Below, piece by piece: positions 50,701 through 62,398 of a DNA stretch of 64,000 nt (its first letter is position 1; every line of letters begins with the position of its first letter). The notes beneath the pieces were generated by a model that searched no databases, had not been told where the DNA came from, and saw nothing but the letters and a program-made list of their open reading frames with translations. Position numbers and translations under genes: made by a program. Source of the DNA: Setophaga petechia (Eukaryota > Chordata > Aves > Passeriformes > Parulidae); assembly GCA_024362935.1 (NCBI GenBank), contig JANCRA010000019.1:3530501-3594500 (forward strand). Reading direction: 5' to 3'.

Positions 50701-53700
50701 TTATTTGTGGATGTTTTTTTAAACATATCCTTTTGAGAACCATTAGAAAAAGGCTGTTTCATCAAACTGCTCCCTGGCCCCTTGTGTTTGCATGTTTGCT
50801 CTGCTGCTTTGGAAGTGCTCGAGCTGTCACTCTGCTGTAGAGTTGTTGTCCAGTCTTCAAACATTTGTTCCCTGTAGTGTTACAGTGCTGCTTCATACAG
50901 CATCCCTGGCCTTGTATTCAGTGCCACAGTTACCATTCCCTGGAAGGGCAGCAGGACAAGACAAGGAACATGTCAAGCACCTAGAAGAGAGAGAAGAAAT
51001 ACAAAGCCTGACTTGATAAAGTCTTGACAAGGATGGCAAATATTTGACAATGTTTTGTGGTGGCCAGTGAGTTCTCCCCAGGAAGGAGAAATACAGAAAC
51101 AATTCAGAATAGTAAGCAAAAATTCCTAGTGCCACACCAATAGTTAACAAGGGGATTGCACAGACCAGTCCTGTGTTGGAAAGAGTGTGCTGCTTGTAGC
51201 AGCATGGGGAACACAGGTCAAACCCTCCAGTTCCTAGGCTGTTCACAGGCATTCTTGGGGAAGAGGCAGGAATGATGAAAAATAGGCTGGAAATTTTATC
51301 TATCCTCCTTGTTTGCTTCCTTTCTTCCTCTCTTTTTCTCTTCCCTTGCCCATGTTTTCAGTTGTTCAGCAATCCTGTAGGAGCCAGCTGAGAAGCTGGC
51401 AGGCATCCATGGAGGTCTGTGCAGGCAGGGTCACTGCACATGCTCTCTGCCAAGGTAGGGGTCCCTCGTTTGGTTTAGTGTGGCAGTGCATTGGGTGGCA
51501 CACCTGTCTTCCCAGCCACCCCAGGAGTCCATTGCTGGTAGGCAAAAAGCGAGGCTGAGCCCAGGCTTCAAAGAGTTTTTGCTCATTCTGACCTATTTTG
51601 CTTAAAGTGCTTTATTTTGCATTCAGAGTATAATCTCAACCAGAGGCACACACTCTGTGAGAAATCGAGCTCATCAAATAATTGAAGTAATTTTTTGGGA
51701 CACTGTGGGTTCTTGCACCATAGGGCTTGAGTATTTATTTGGCTGCCAGTGGCATGCACTGCCAGTCACCAGATAGTTGGATCCTCTGGGAGGAGGGAGT
51801 AGGGGGAAGGAGGAGCTGTGAGGACTTTAGTTGTCACAACCTTTTTTCAGCTGTTACAAGATAAGGGCACAGTTTCGTAACACAAACTCTGCCTGCCTTC
51901 AGTGCAGGGTCTCTCCCATGCCAATCCAGGGATGCTCCCTCCTGTCTCTCCTCTCTGCCTTCCCAGCAGTGCTGGAACTGGAACAAAATAGTTGCAGTGT
52001 TGTGAAATGGCTCAGCCACAGAGAGGACTGTGCATTGTATTTCCACCGCTGTGGCCTGAGGCATTTTAATTTGAGAAGGGCATCCGGGTCAACTGGAGCT
52101 CAGATGGGTTTTTCAGCACTGGTGCAGCCACAGCCATGCCCTCTGGCTGGCCTTGCCCTCCCCTGCAGTGGCTTGCATGGGGCTTGGAGGCTCTGCAAAG
52201 CCAGCTGGATCCATGCTGTTGTGGCTTGCAGAACCCTGAGGTGATGTCCAAGTGATGGCACGATTTGCCTGGGTCCAGCCAGAGCTGGCGCAGCATCTTG
52301 TTGACACCCCTGAGGAGCCAAGTGGGTGCCCTTGCACTGTGCCCAGCACAGTGTCTGCTGAGACACCGAGGCTGGCTCAGCCAGGATGCATCTTGGATCA
52401 ATGGGACTTAATGGTCCTGGCTCCTTGTGAGAGCAGTTAAATGAGGAAAGAAGACTGGGCACTGGTCTCTGTATAAAGGAAGTGTAAAACTCTGATCATC
52501 TCAGGCTCAGAAATCTGGCAGCAAACAGACCCCACCACAGGTTTCCTTTTAGTATCTCGCCATCTCCTGGGTTTGCAGATCAACCTCCAGCCCTTTGGGC
52601 AGCACTACGGAGGCCTTTTCTCCCTGTTAACCCAAGCAGCTGCCTGGTGCCTGGGCAGGGGTGCTGTGAAGGAAGTCCTGCTGTGTGTCAGGCAAGTGGA
52701 GCAGCGAGATGTGATTCCCTGTGCCATTTCCTGCTTTGCTTTGGAAGTGCTGGGGCAGTGTGGTTACTCCATCCCTTGTGCTCACTCTGCCTTTTAAAGG
52801 GAAAGTCAAATCTTGGCAGCTGCTGCAGGCTGAGTTCATCCAGAGGGAGCCAGGCTTTACCTTTATTTTGTATGGCTCAAGTATTGTGGGAAAGGATCAG
52901 TTATCCTATGGCAGTAGGAACAGAGCTCCCTAGAAGGTTCAGTAGCATTTCTTATGAGAAAATATTTTGATGGGAAAATAGCCATTCATGTTACAAGCGC
53001 ACATGGGCTTGATGCCATCTGTGTCAGGCAGCCCCTGGCCCACAGGTGTTTAAAGAAAAGCAGAGTAACCTTCCTCTGAGTACATTTGACATTGGCTCCT
53101 TCTCCTGTTGCATTTCCCAGGTAGTTATTAACTGACTCTGTTCCAGAGCAGTGAGCACGTGATGATGCTTCAAGCCATGCCCAACCCTTTCCATACAAAA
53201 GTAACTGCCATCTGGAAGCTGGTTTCCACCTTTCTTAGCACATTCCAGGTGCCTACCTGTGTTTAAAAAAATCCCTGAAGAGTTCAGGGCTGTCTTCCAT
53301 TACTGACAGGCATAACTTCTAAAACTGTCTGGATTTTCCTGCAGGTCCCCTGAAGTTTTTTACAAATCCGTGGGATGAAGGATATCTAGGTTTGGGGGCA
53401 ACACAGCAGGAAAGATAAAGACTGTGAAAGCGTGAAATCATGAGTGACACAGGAGGCTGCTTTTGGCCTTGGGACATCAGAGAAGACATGAATTATTGAA
53501 ATTATGGCTCTGTTAATCTGTGTGTTGTCAGCCCTTCTATAAACAATGAGCAGGTGCTGGATGACTGCAGGTCCTGTTGAGTGGGAAAGCCCTCTGGTCA
53601 TGAAGTGGATGGGGGACTTCTGCTGGGGCTCCAGCCTGCAGCTTCAGCTGCCTGACCTGGATCATTTGTGGGTTCAAAATGATGGATATTGCTCTTTAAA

Positions 53701-55623
53701 AGCCTCTGTTCATTTCTTTTCTAACAGGTGATGTTGATTAATATATTCCATTAGAATCCCTTAGTAGGTTTTCTTTTTTACTTTTTTTATTCTATACAGA
53801 ATCTAAGTGAAGCCACTAACAGTACTCAAGACAGACTGTAATATTAACAGATGTGCATGGAAAGTTTGCTTGCCTTTCAGCTTTTGGGGCTTTTTTGCAG
53901 TTGTTGGTGGATAAAATACTTAACACACTGTTGCAAACAACTGTGTAGCAACTGAAACTCAAACATATTGTGCAACCTTAGGAGATGCTTTATCTGTTCT
54001 GATCATCATCAACAGGGGAAGAAAATTCACTGTGTATTAAAAAGAGAATGACACTGAGTAACTGTAGAAGTTATTGTGAGGAGAATCCTCTTGCACCATG
54101 TGTTTTGACCCTGTATCCAGAGTGCCAGACAGAATTTTAAATGTGAATCAATAGGTAAATACCTATTTCAAGGCAAAGTAAGGTGACTCTTTCAGGAGCC
54201 TGCATTGCTGTTTTCCATCTTCAGAGGTCTCTTAGAACAGCTGCTACTTTGAGCATCTTCAAAACTGGAGATCTGTGGACTCCAAAGCCAGCTTTTGCTG
54301 ACAGATAGAGCAAGATGCAGATTCCACAAACAGCTTTGGCAAGTCTTGTATGAAAATAGGGTAAAAATATTATGAATTAACTTGGATAGAGTTTGACTCT
54401 ACTTACAAAGCAGTAAAAGAGAATGAATTAGTAATTAGGGGTTTATTTTTATTTTGGACTCTCTAATGGAGTGGGTTGAGGTCCATGATAGCAGTAGCTG
54501 TTTTTTCTACATCTTCCATTACATTCAGACAAATTGAGAACTAAATAGAAAAGTTGACTTTTTGATGATGTAGTTGTTGGACTACATTATGGAGCAATAG
54601 TATCTTTCACATCTTGAACAGGCTTTTAATCCTGAAAATGAGAGGCAGTTAGTCCTAGTCAAAATGCCTGACACATTTTGAGGAAGGCTGGTTCCTGGGA
54701 AAACCTCATTAGAACCATTTCAAAAAAGCAAGACCCAGTTCATGTGGCCAATATCAGGTTGCTGCCACTTCAGTCCCTTCTCTTGCAGAAGCTTTCTGCA
54801 GGGGAAAGGCTTGGCTACATTACATGCTCTATCCTTTTCTCTGCTGAAACTGCTGGAGGAAGAATATGGCCCTGCTTTGCAGGATGAATTTTTTCTCTAT
54901 GACTCAGTTACAAGATTGGGACCTTAGTGTGATAATTCATGTATTTTAATACACTTCCCAAGGCAAATTTTGAATGGTTTTCATAACATGCCTCAGTAGT
55001 GCAAGAATACATTTGAAACTGTAAAACATCAATGTTCAACTCAAAAGTCTCTGCTATGGTTAGTCCTCATGCTTAATTTGGTAGGGCAGTATTAATAATG
55101 ATTATTTAGCAATTTCCAGATAAATTAATTTCTGTTCCACAAGCAAAAAATTTTGTGTAACTCTTTTTCTACACCACAATGGTGAAAGTGCATGGTTGTT
55201 TTGTTTCTGAAGGCGTAAATCTGGTGTTCACCGCCTGTACTGCCTCTGTATCTGTATCTGTATTACCAGTGAATTTCTGGCTGGTGAGCATGATTTTGCA
55301 GTTGCAATTCCTATGGATATAAGGACCTAAATTTTGAAACCAGTGAATGGCAGGAGCAGAAAAATAATGATTATCTGCTTAAGGGGTGTTGATGTCATAC
55401 TACTGACTCATTTGTTTTATTAAAAATAAACCCTAAGTTGTCCCCCAAAGCAAAACCTATAGTTTATTTATGTCTCTCTTTTTAGACTTTGCCATTGCTT
55501 AGCTCTTACAGGTGACATGAGCCTATCTGGGTTAGATTAGCTGCATGAGAAAACAACCCTGACTTTTACCGGGTGGGTGGACAGGAAAAAAACCCAACTT
55601 TTTGTCAGTCTTTTGTGTTGCAG
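41730..55623. other. Unique non-coding DNA, no gene seen
   Basis: About 13.9 kb without a recognised exon, RNA gene or transposon. The frame at 45678-46178 (166 codons, ATG start) is the longest ATG-initiated one here. It overlaps a second plus frame and shows no domain, signal peptide or Kozak-like or splice context that would support a gene. The segment at 43440-43620, rich in TAAT motifs, could be a conserved non-coding element but cannot be tested here. Confidence 0.65.
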
Positions 55624-55847
55624 CAGCTGGATTCATTGCTGCTATAGCAACACACCACATGATGAGGTGTATTAGATTGCTCTGCGCAGAACACGAGGGG
55701 GAAAAGGAACACAGCTCCTTGCTGAAGGTAAAGGTTGCACTGGAGTTTCTGCTGGAGAGCTGGGGAAGGTCAAATGCTCCAGGTCCCAGTATTTGTTGTG
55801 CACAGAGGAAGGTAGAGGCGTGTGGAGGTGTTAAACTGCAGACCCAG
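55624..55847 (+). other. Weak candidate internal exon, unrecognised
   Basis: A pyrimidine-rich tract ending in 'ttttgtgttgcag' (AG at 55622-55623) could act as a 3' splice site. A consensus-quality 5' splice site CAG|GTAAGG follows at 55847/55848, giving a 224-base interval. One frame (codons from 55626) is open throughout, 74 codons to the donor. It starts with a hydrophobic stretch (AGFIAAIATHHMM) and then becomes charged. A second possible donor, AAG|GTAAAG, lies at 55727/55728 in the same phase. The peptide is not recognised, no partner exon was found, and a frame this long arises by chance fairly often. A non-coding RNA exon or nothing at all is equally possible. Confidence 0.12.
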
Positions 55848-58800
55848 GTAAGGTACAGCTGCATTGATAACCTGAGATCTTAACCGTCCTCTGTGTGGCA
55901 GCTCAACTTCCCTGAGAGTTTTCTCTTAGCTTTTCCAAGTGGTTATTTTAGAATTGCTTTGCTAATGTGGAAGTGTGAAAACATTGACAGCAGTTGGAAC
56001 AATTAGAGAGAGACTTCTACTGCAGAGAGACCAGTCTTACAGATTAGGAGGTGATTGTCTTCAAATCAATGCAAAAAGTATATGTAGGGGGTTTTTGTTG
56101 TTTCAGCTTCACTTGAAGGTGTTGAACAAGTTCTGATTTTGCTACTATCGGCACAGTGGTTCACAACATCTCTGTTTTCGGTCAGAATTCAGACCATTAT
56201 CTACTGAATTATTTTTATTATCAGTACTTTTAAATGATCTGCTGTCTTTAGCATTTATTAACACTTCTTCCTCTCTCCTTCCCAATCTGCTTCATCAGGT
56301 TGCCTAGTCTACTTGGAAATGAATTTTCATATCATTTACTCCTTCAGGTTTTATGCTGCCTCCTTAAGTCTAGCAGTGTTGTTAATGCAGGTAAACAAAC
56401 TTCAGTGCACCTGTAAAGACATGAAAGTGGAAACAGTGCCACAGGTTATTGTGGTTTTTACCCTGTTAACCATTCATCCACAGAGGTAAAGAGCAATAAT
56501 TAATGTCAGCCTTCAACTTAAATGCTTATTCAGACCCATGTCAAACTCAAAAACCAATTAATTCCTCAATGTTCCTTATGCACCTTTTTTCTTTCTTTTT
56601 TTTTTTTTGTTTTTACCCATCACTAGGTTAAATGTGACAGGCTTTCAAGTGGCATCCATGAGGTGGAGGAGGTACTTTAGAAGGGGAAAAAGTGAGGGAC
56701 CAGAACGATAATGGAGAAGATGGAGAGCCTTCCTGAAATTCAAGTTAGATGGTTTAGTACTTTTCCTGCTTCCCATCAAGGGTTTCCAACATTTTGAATG
56801 CTTTCTATTGTCTACAAATTACAACATATTTCTTTCTTAGGACTTACCACTGCTTTAACACCAGGCAACATATCAAGGGTGTTGAAATATGCAGTCCTTC
56901 TCCACTGCCCTGAGTAAAAGATTTCAAGCAACCTCTCTGTTTCTCCCCATGCATTTATACCCTGGTGGTCCCATGTTCAAAGGGCTCATTGCCACTGTTG
57001 GCAGACTGGGAGCATTCCTGTGGAAACTGAGGGATGGTGCAAAGGTCAAGCCTTCCCCTCACTTACCCTTTAAGTGACAGGAAGGGGCAGTCTGAGTTAG
57101 GGTATAATTGAGACAAGTCTGAATGGTGGGCAGCTTTTTCACAGCCCTGAGCAAGTGAGCTTTGTGTGGCACTGTGGGGACTGCACGGTCACAGCTCGGA
57201 TTTGGGCCAGGCTCCCCTGGCTGTAGTGAGGTGACTTCAACGCTGCTGAAGAAGGAAGCAGCTGCTCTGCCTGGGAAAGAATTCGTGAAATAAAAAACCA
57301 TATAAGCGTGCAGCCCATTAATGATCCCTGATCCCAGAATGAGACAGGTTTGCAAGAGGTTGAGTAGGGATTCTTGAAAATGGGGATTCAGAAAGGGTGG
57401 AAGTCTTTGAAGAGGAAGATTAGCTGTATGAGGGAAAACTCAAGTGAAGTAGGACAGGGATTTGGCTCTGATTCCACCACTTCGAGCAGAGTAAGGGAGT
57501 CCAGATCAAATTATTTAAGCAATCATGGGAGCTTAATCTGTCTAGGTTTAGGGACCTTTTTTGGTTGGGTGAATGAGGAACCTAATTCAAACACCCAAGA
57601 GCTCTTTCACTAATACAGCCCATCCATTGTGGCCCAAAGTATAAGGTACCAGGGGTGCAAGTGATTCATAGCATAGTACCACTAACACGTTATCTAACTG
57701 ACTGTCACAGAGATGCCCTAGGAGTGAGTTTGTCCAGGGAATTAAAAAATTATGGAATCTACGTAGGAAGGAAACAGGGCACCTTCTTAATGAGTACTAC
57801 CCCCTTTCTTTGTGTTTGGAATCTCAGATGTGATAGTTTATCACATGGAAGGGAGAAAAGGAAGTGAGAGTTTTATTTAAAACCTTCATTATTAAGCAAA
57901 ACCAGTGAAACAACACTGAAAAGTGTCCAGCTAATCATCTTTTCAAGACTAGCAAAAAGGTAAAAGATTATGGAAATAACGGTATGGAAAATCATGTTCT
58001 CAGTGAAGCCTCGTGAACAGAAGGAATATGAGAACTGTCAGAAAAAGGCAGTTTCCTTCACCAAATAGCATTCCATTGCATGTTTATTTTCTAGAACAAT
58101 ATTAGACTATACAAATGCCCTTAAAGATTATAAATTTGGTCATGATTTGATGAAGAATTTGGTATGCTTTCAAATGCCACATTTTATTCATTTGTAGGAT
58201 CTGTGGGTACATATGAACCTTCCCCTCGAGCTTTTGTTCCTCTTACTTTCTACTGTCTCATTAACCCCACTGAATCTTTTCTAAGACCTTCAAAAAAAAT
58301 AATACTCTTTGCTAGCTGAAACCTCTGAAATAAACAAACAATAATTCTTTAGTTTATGGGTGCCTCTTGTATGTGAACCAGCTGAGAAAGTCATGGAAGA
58401 CTGCTAAAATGCACTACTGTGCCTTGAGAATAAATTTACTGCACAGTTTTGCAATTCAGATTTTATTCAGCATTAGAACTGTAACTCATTAATAATGTCA
58501 ACAGATTTGCAAGGGAGATCTCATCTGCCCACTCCTACAGATTAAATCACACAATTTATTGATATGATAATCTTTTTACTAGATTTGGATTTGTGGAAAA
58601 CAGCAGAAATACCTAACTGACTTGACTGCTAAGAAAAAAAATTAACCCATTGAACTGACATGACTGTGTGTCAGCCTCTGAGAAGAAAGAAAGAAAGCTG
58701 GACTCTTGATCAGTAGGAACAAACACTGTGTTTGAATTTCAGACACAAAATCTTAAGGCTACATGCGTGATAGGATGTGTATATGCCTTGTATGCAAATA

Positions 58801-61351
58801 GTAACGTAGGCAAGATTCCAATATGGAACGACTTGCAGAGACTAATTGATATAGGAATATGGGCACCAGTAGGAGCAGGCCAGTCCCTCACTCAGCTATC
58901 AGATGGCTGAGATGTTTTTCTAGGGATAAATATGTACATGGGTGATTACAGTAGCAGATGCTAACTCTAGGAGCTCGAGCTCCGTATCCAAATGTTCATC
59001 TGGCTCAATCAAAATGAACAAAAGCATTTCCAAAAGGAGGGCTAACATCTCCAGGGCTGAGTGGGCATTGGCAGCAGTTCAGAATGTCTTCTTCACAGGA
59101 ACTGTGCTCTCAGGAACAGTTATTTCCAAAAGGTCCAGCCACTTAAAGTATTCAACATGGAAAATTAAAGAAAACCATTCTCTTTGGAAGAAAGTTTGCT
59201 ATGAAATCATCCTGGGAGAAGTTGGTTCAGTTCTTCACAGAGCACAAGAGCTTGTGGCATCATTATGTTCATCTCAAATGTCTGTAGGGCTGTCTTCAAT
59301 ACCCATTTCAGCCTTAAGCATGTGCTGAAACAGGTCAAACACATTCAACAGCTTGTGGAAAATGAGGCTCTGGTCCAGGACTGCTATAGCCACTGAGCAA
59401 GGAAAGGAGGCTTGTATATTAATGCCTCAAGGACACATGTAAAGCTGCCATTTGCCCACATTTGTCTGTGGTCAGACTTCCTGTAATTTTAACTCTGAGG
59501 AGCTTGTTTTCAATATTGCCAAGTCCCAAGTGCTCACAGATCACGAGTCTGTGCTACAGAACAGTCATGAGATGCTAGAGCTCCCCTGCTTTCAGGCCTG
59601 CTGCATGTTGTTTTCTGCAGCTGTGAACCATGGAGAACTTCTTTGTTCTTTTGTAGAGCAAAAGAGTCTGTTCAACCTCCTGTTTCCAGCAGTAGGGTCT
59701 CTTAAGGAAAAAATGCCAAATGCTGTGACACCCTGAGAAGAAAATTCTTTTATCCTGATGGAGTGGTAGAGGTACAGCCAAAAGAAAAGCTTTTTAGGGT
59801 GGGTATATAGTACAGAGACCCTAAAACTTAGAGATGCTTTTGGGAATATGTGCAAATTATTATTTTCAGTAGCAAAAGAAGAAAATCAGCTCCTTTAGCC
59901 AGAAGCTTAGGGCCTCTGGTGGCTCTTAGAGAAGTTAAGTCTTTGAGCTGAAAGGGAGCACAGCTTCTTCCAACAGATTTGTTGCCTGATCAGCCTGTGC
60001 TGGGATGGTCTGTAGCTCTGAACATCAAAGACTAAAGGTCCTATCCAGATACTGAACTATGGAAAAGGTCTTCTCTGTGATTCTACCACCTCCTCCACCA
60101 ACTTCAGGCTATACTAGTTAATGAATCTATGACCAGACACCTCCCTCCCTGCCTGCCTGTCCCATGTAGCCCAAGTCATGTACTTGCTTTTGTGTGTGTC
60201 AATATGCACCAATTCACACACGGACACACCTGAAGAAATTCATGTCTGTCATTAGACATAAATTGTTGGGTTGAATTACTTTGTTTTTCATGGTTTCAAG
60301 AAAGAAAAATGACTAATGAAAAGATTAAATGCCATGAGCTCTATTATTAAAGATAAGTGACCTAAGAAGTGCTGTCAAGATTGAGTGAAGGAGGGTAAAA
60401 CAAGTGCTAAGTGCAAGTTTCATCTTCCTTTTGCTGGGCAGGTAGTTAATGGTGTCACATTGTGTGCTGTTCTTCTGAGGTGCTGAAGCAGCTCTGGTTG
60501 CTTCTGAGGTGTCCCACCCCAGTCTCACTGAGAGCTGCAGCTGAGCACTGGACTGAAAGCAGCTGCAGGGCTGAGAGGCACTGTGCCACCCACCCACCTA
60601 CGAACTGTAATTAGGAATGTTCCTTCTCACACATTTCTGTCACAAGGTGAGGACTAAAAGTCTGTTAGCTGTCTCTAGTAGGGGTATTTTTGTGTGGAGT
60701 GCTTCTCAGAACGGAAAGAGGCAGATTAGACTTTCAAGCACCCTTTGACAACAGCACTGAAGCTGAGGGTGCACTGAGGAATGCTAATATGGGGAAACTA
60801 GGAACATCTTGACTGTTAATTCTTCTGAAGTTAGCAGAGCAAAGAAAAAAAAGGGTTGGTTCTTTTTTTTTCCGTTTTTGTAACCCCTAGGCTTCATAAA
60901 TACATCACCCTTCTTTATTGTCAATTTGCTTGGAAAATCATTGCTGACATCTCACCTAAGGACTTATTACCATTCTAGTCAGACTATCTTTCACTTATAT
61001 TGAAGATTTCTTGGATTTTTACCAGTCTTAAATTATATTGAAAGTAGGCAGATGAACATTTAAATTAAAAGGTTAATTGAAACAGAGATATTGCACTGGC
61101 ACAGTTAATTTGTTTCAGTTTAAATGTTTATTAGCTTAATTGAATATTTACAGAACCCAGACAAAAAAAATTGTTCATCTATTTCCACAGACACAAAAGT
61201 AAATGTGCTTGTATTCAAAAGGTAAATACCCACTAATAACACTTAAAAACAGTAGTCTGTAAGAGCATATTTCCAAAATAAGAACATTTTTTTCTGTAGT
61301 TAAACACCAATTATTTTATGATTTCTTATCTGTCGCCAGTTTCTTTTACAG
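55848..61351. other. Unique non-coding DNA, no gene seen
   Basis: About 5.5 kb without a recognised feature beyond a 13-base T run (56596-56608), a short GAAA repeat (about 58682-58697) and a 14-bp palindrome at 58970-58983. The 128-codon frame at 58942-59328 begins at GTG and shows no domain. It is not called a gene. Confidence 0.65.
58970..58983. repeat. 14-bp perfect palindrome
   Basis: GGAGCTCGAGCTCC reads the same on both strands and includes one of few CpG dinucleotides nearby. It is isolated, and no matching second copy was seen. Confidence 0.85.
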
Positions 61352-61440
61352 TTCTTTAGGATTTATGAGCACAATGAAGACCTCAAAGGTGTCAAGAAAA
61401 AGCGCTTCCATTGTACAAATGCTTGGGGCAGGAAGCACTG
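61352..61440 (+). other. Weak candidate 89-base exon, unrecognised
   Basis: The interval is preceded by a strong 3' splice-site-like sequence 'tttcttttacag' (AG at 61350-61351) and followed by CTG|GTAAGAT, a good 5' splice site. Two frames are open across it. The first-base frame gives a basic, aromatic-containing peptide including GVKKKRFHCTNAWGRKH. The second gives a Ser/Lys-rich peptide. I recognise neither. Its 3' phase does not fit, in an open frame, with the phase-0 frame of the next candidate exon at 62222. The two are therefore not obviously consecutive coding exons, although an untranslated or non-coding transcript could join them. Confidence 0.15.
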
Positions 61441-62221
61441 GTAAGATCTTCTGCCTGACAAGAGATTACCACATGATTCTCTTGTCTTCTTTGTGGACTG
61501 TTTGAGAATGATCATCAAGATCCTCATGAAGAAGAGTTGTTAGAGAAATCTGTCTGCTTTTTCTTTTCTCTAATTGGAGAGAGGTCAGGAACTGCAGAAA
61601 GGGGAAAATGTGATCCTTTCCAGATTTCCTGGAAGAAACCATATTTCAGTTAGTTGGCTTTCCTAGGGTGCCTAATTTAGTAGCACGGTCAAACTGTATT
61701 CCTAACCTAGGGAGAAAATTCATCAGCAATAGTAACACCAGAATTTAACTGATGAGACTTCATCTGTATGAATACAAATGTGGTTTTTAGACAGAGCAAA
61801 TGGTACAGTAATTTCCAAAATAAGGAGTAACACATGTTATTTGGAATGTGTTTAAACATGGAAAAGTGCTTTAATTAGATTATTTTAAAGAAGTTTATGT
61901 TTGAAAACATTTAAGCTTAATAGAAATGTTATTGTGTGATTCCCTACTCAGAGAAACATTATGGCCCTAAATAGCAGCACAAATGGATTCCCCCCTCTCA
62001 CCCCCAGTATCTAATAGACAGACTGTTTTAAATTCTACTTCATCCCCTGTATTAGTTTCCTGAGAGGATTTTCATCATCAGGCTTTAAGGAATGCACTTG
62101 AGCACCAAAGTCTTGAAACTATGGTAATTTTTAATCTTTAGGAAAAATCCAGTTAGACCTCGTTGCCTTTATGGCATTTAAACTTCTCTTCACATCTTAG
62201 TAGGTAATTTTCTCCTTATAG
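61441..62221. other. Non-coding DNA between candidate exons
   Basis: About 780 bases, AT-leaning, bounded by GT (61441) and AG (62220-62221). It could be an intron if both candidate exons are real. Nothing else was recognised in it. Confidence 0.5.
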
Positions 62222-62398
62222 CATTGGTCCCAGTTATACAGGTGGATGTACTGGGACAGTATTATACCAAAACCACCAGTTTGTGACACATGGAAAGGGG
62301 CTCTCATCTCAAACCATGATTTTGTGAGTTTATACATCTTAGCAGCACTGCTGGATGGAAGAAAGTTGGTAGTCTTGGGCAATGATGTGGATACAGAG
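62222..62398 (+). other. Weak candidate 177-base exon, unrecognised
   Basis: A pyrimidine-rich 'ttttctccttatag' ends at AG 62220-62221, and GAG|GTGAGG provides a donor at 62398/62399. The interval is exactly 59 codons and is open in the phase-0 frame. It contains an internal ATG at 62246 and ends in LVVLGNDVDTE. The open frame continues through the donor to 62536. I recognise no family, and the codon use is unremarkable. Chance is the simplest explanation, but coinciding splice signals and a whole-codon open length justify a check. Confidence 0.15.

Noticed and set aside
58942..59328. 128-codon frame, plus strand
   Set aside because: It starts at GTG, has no recognised family and no splice-site support was found.
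59303..59330. 'ccttaagcatgtgctgaa' resembling a fragment of an ancient amniote repeat
   Set aside because: The match is under 20 bases, and nothing around it could be aligned.
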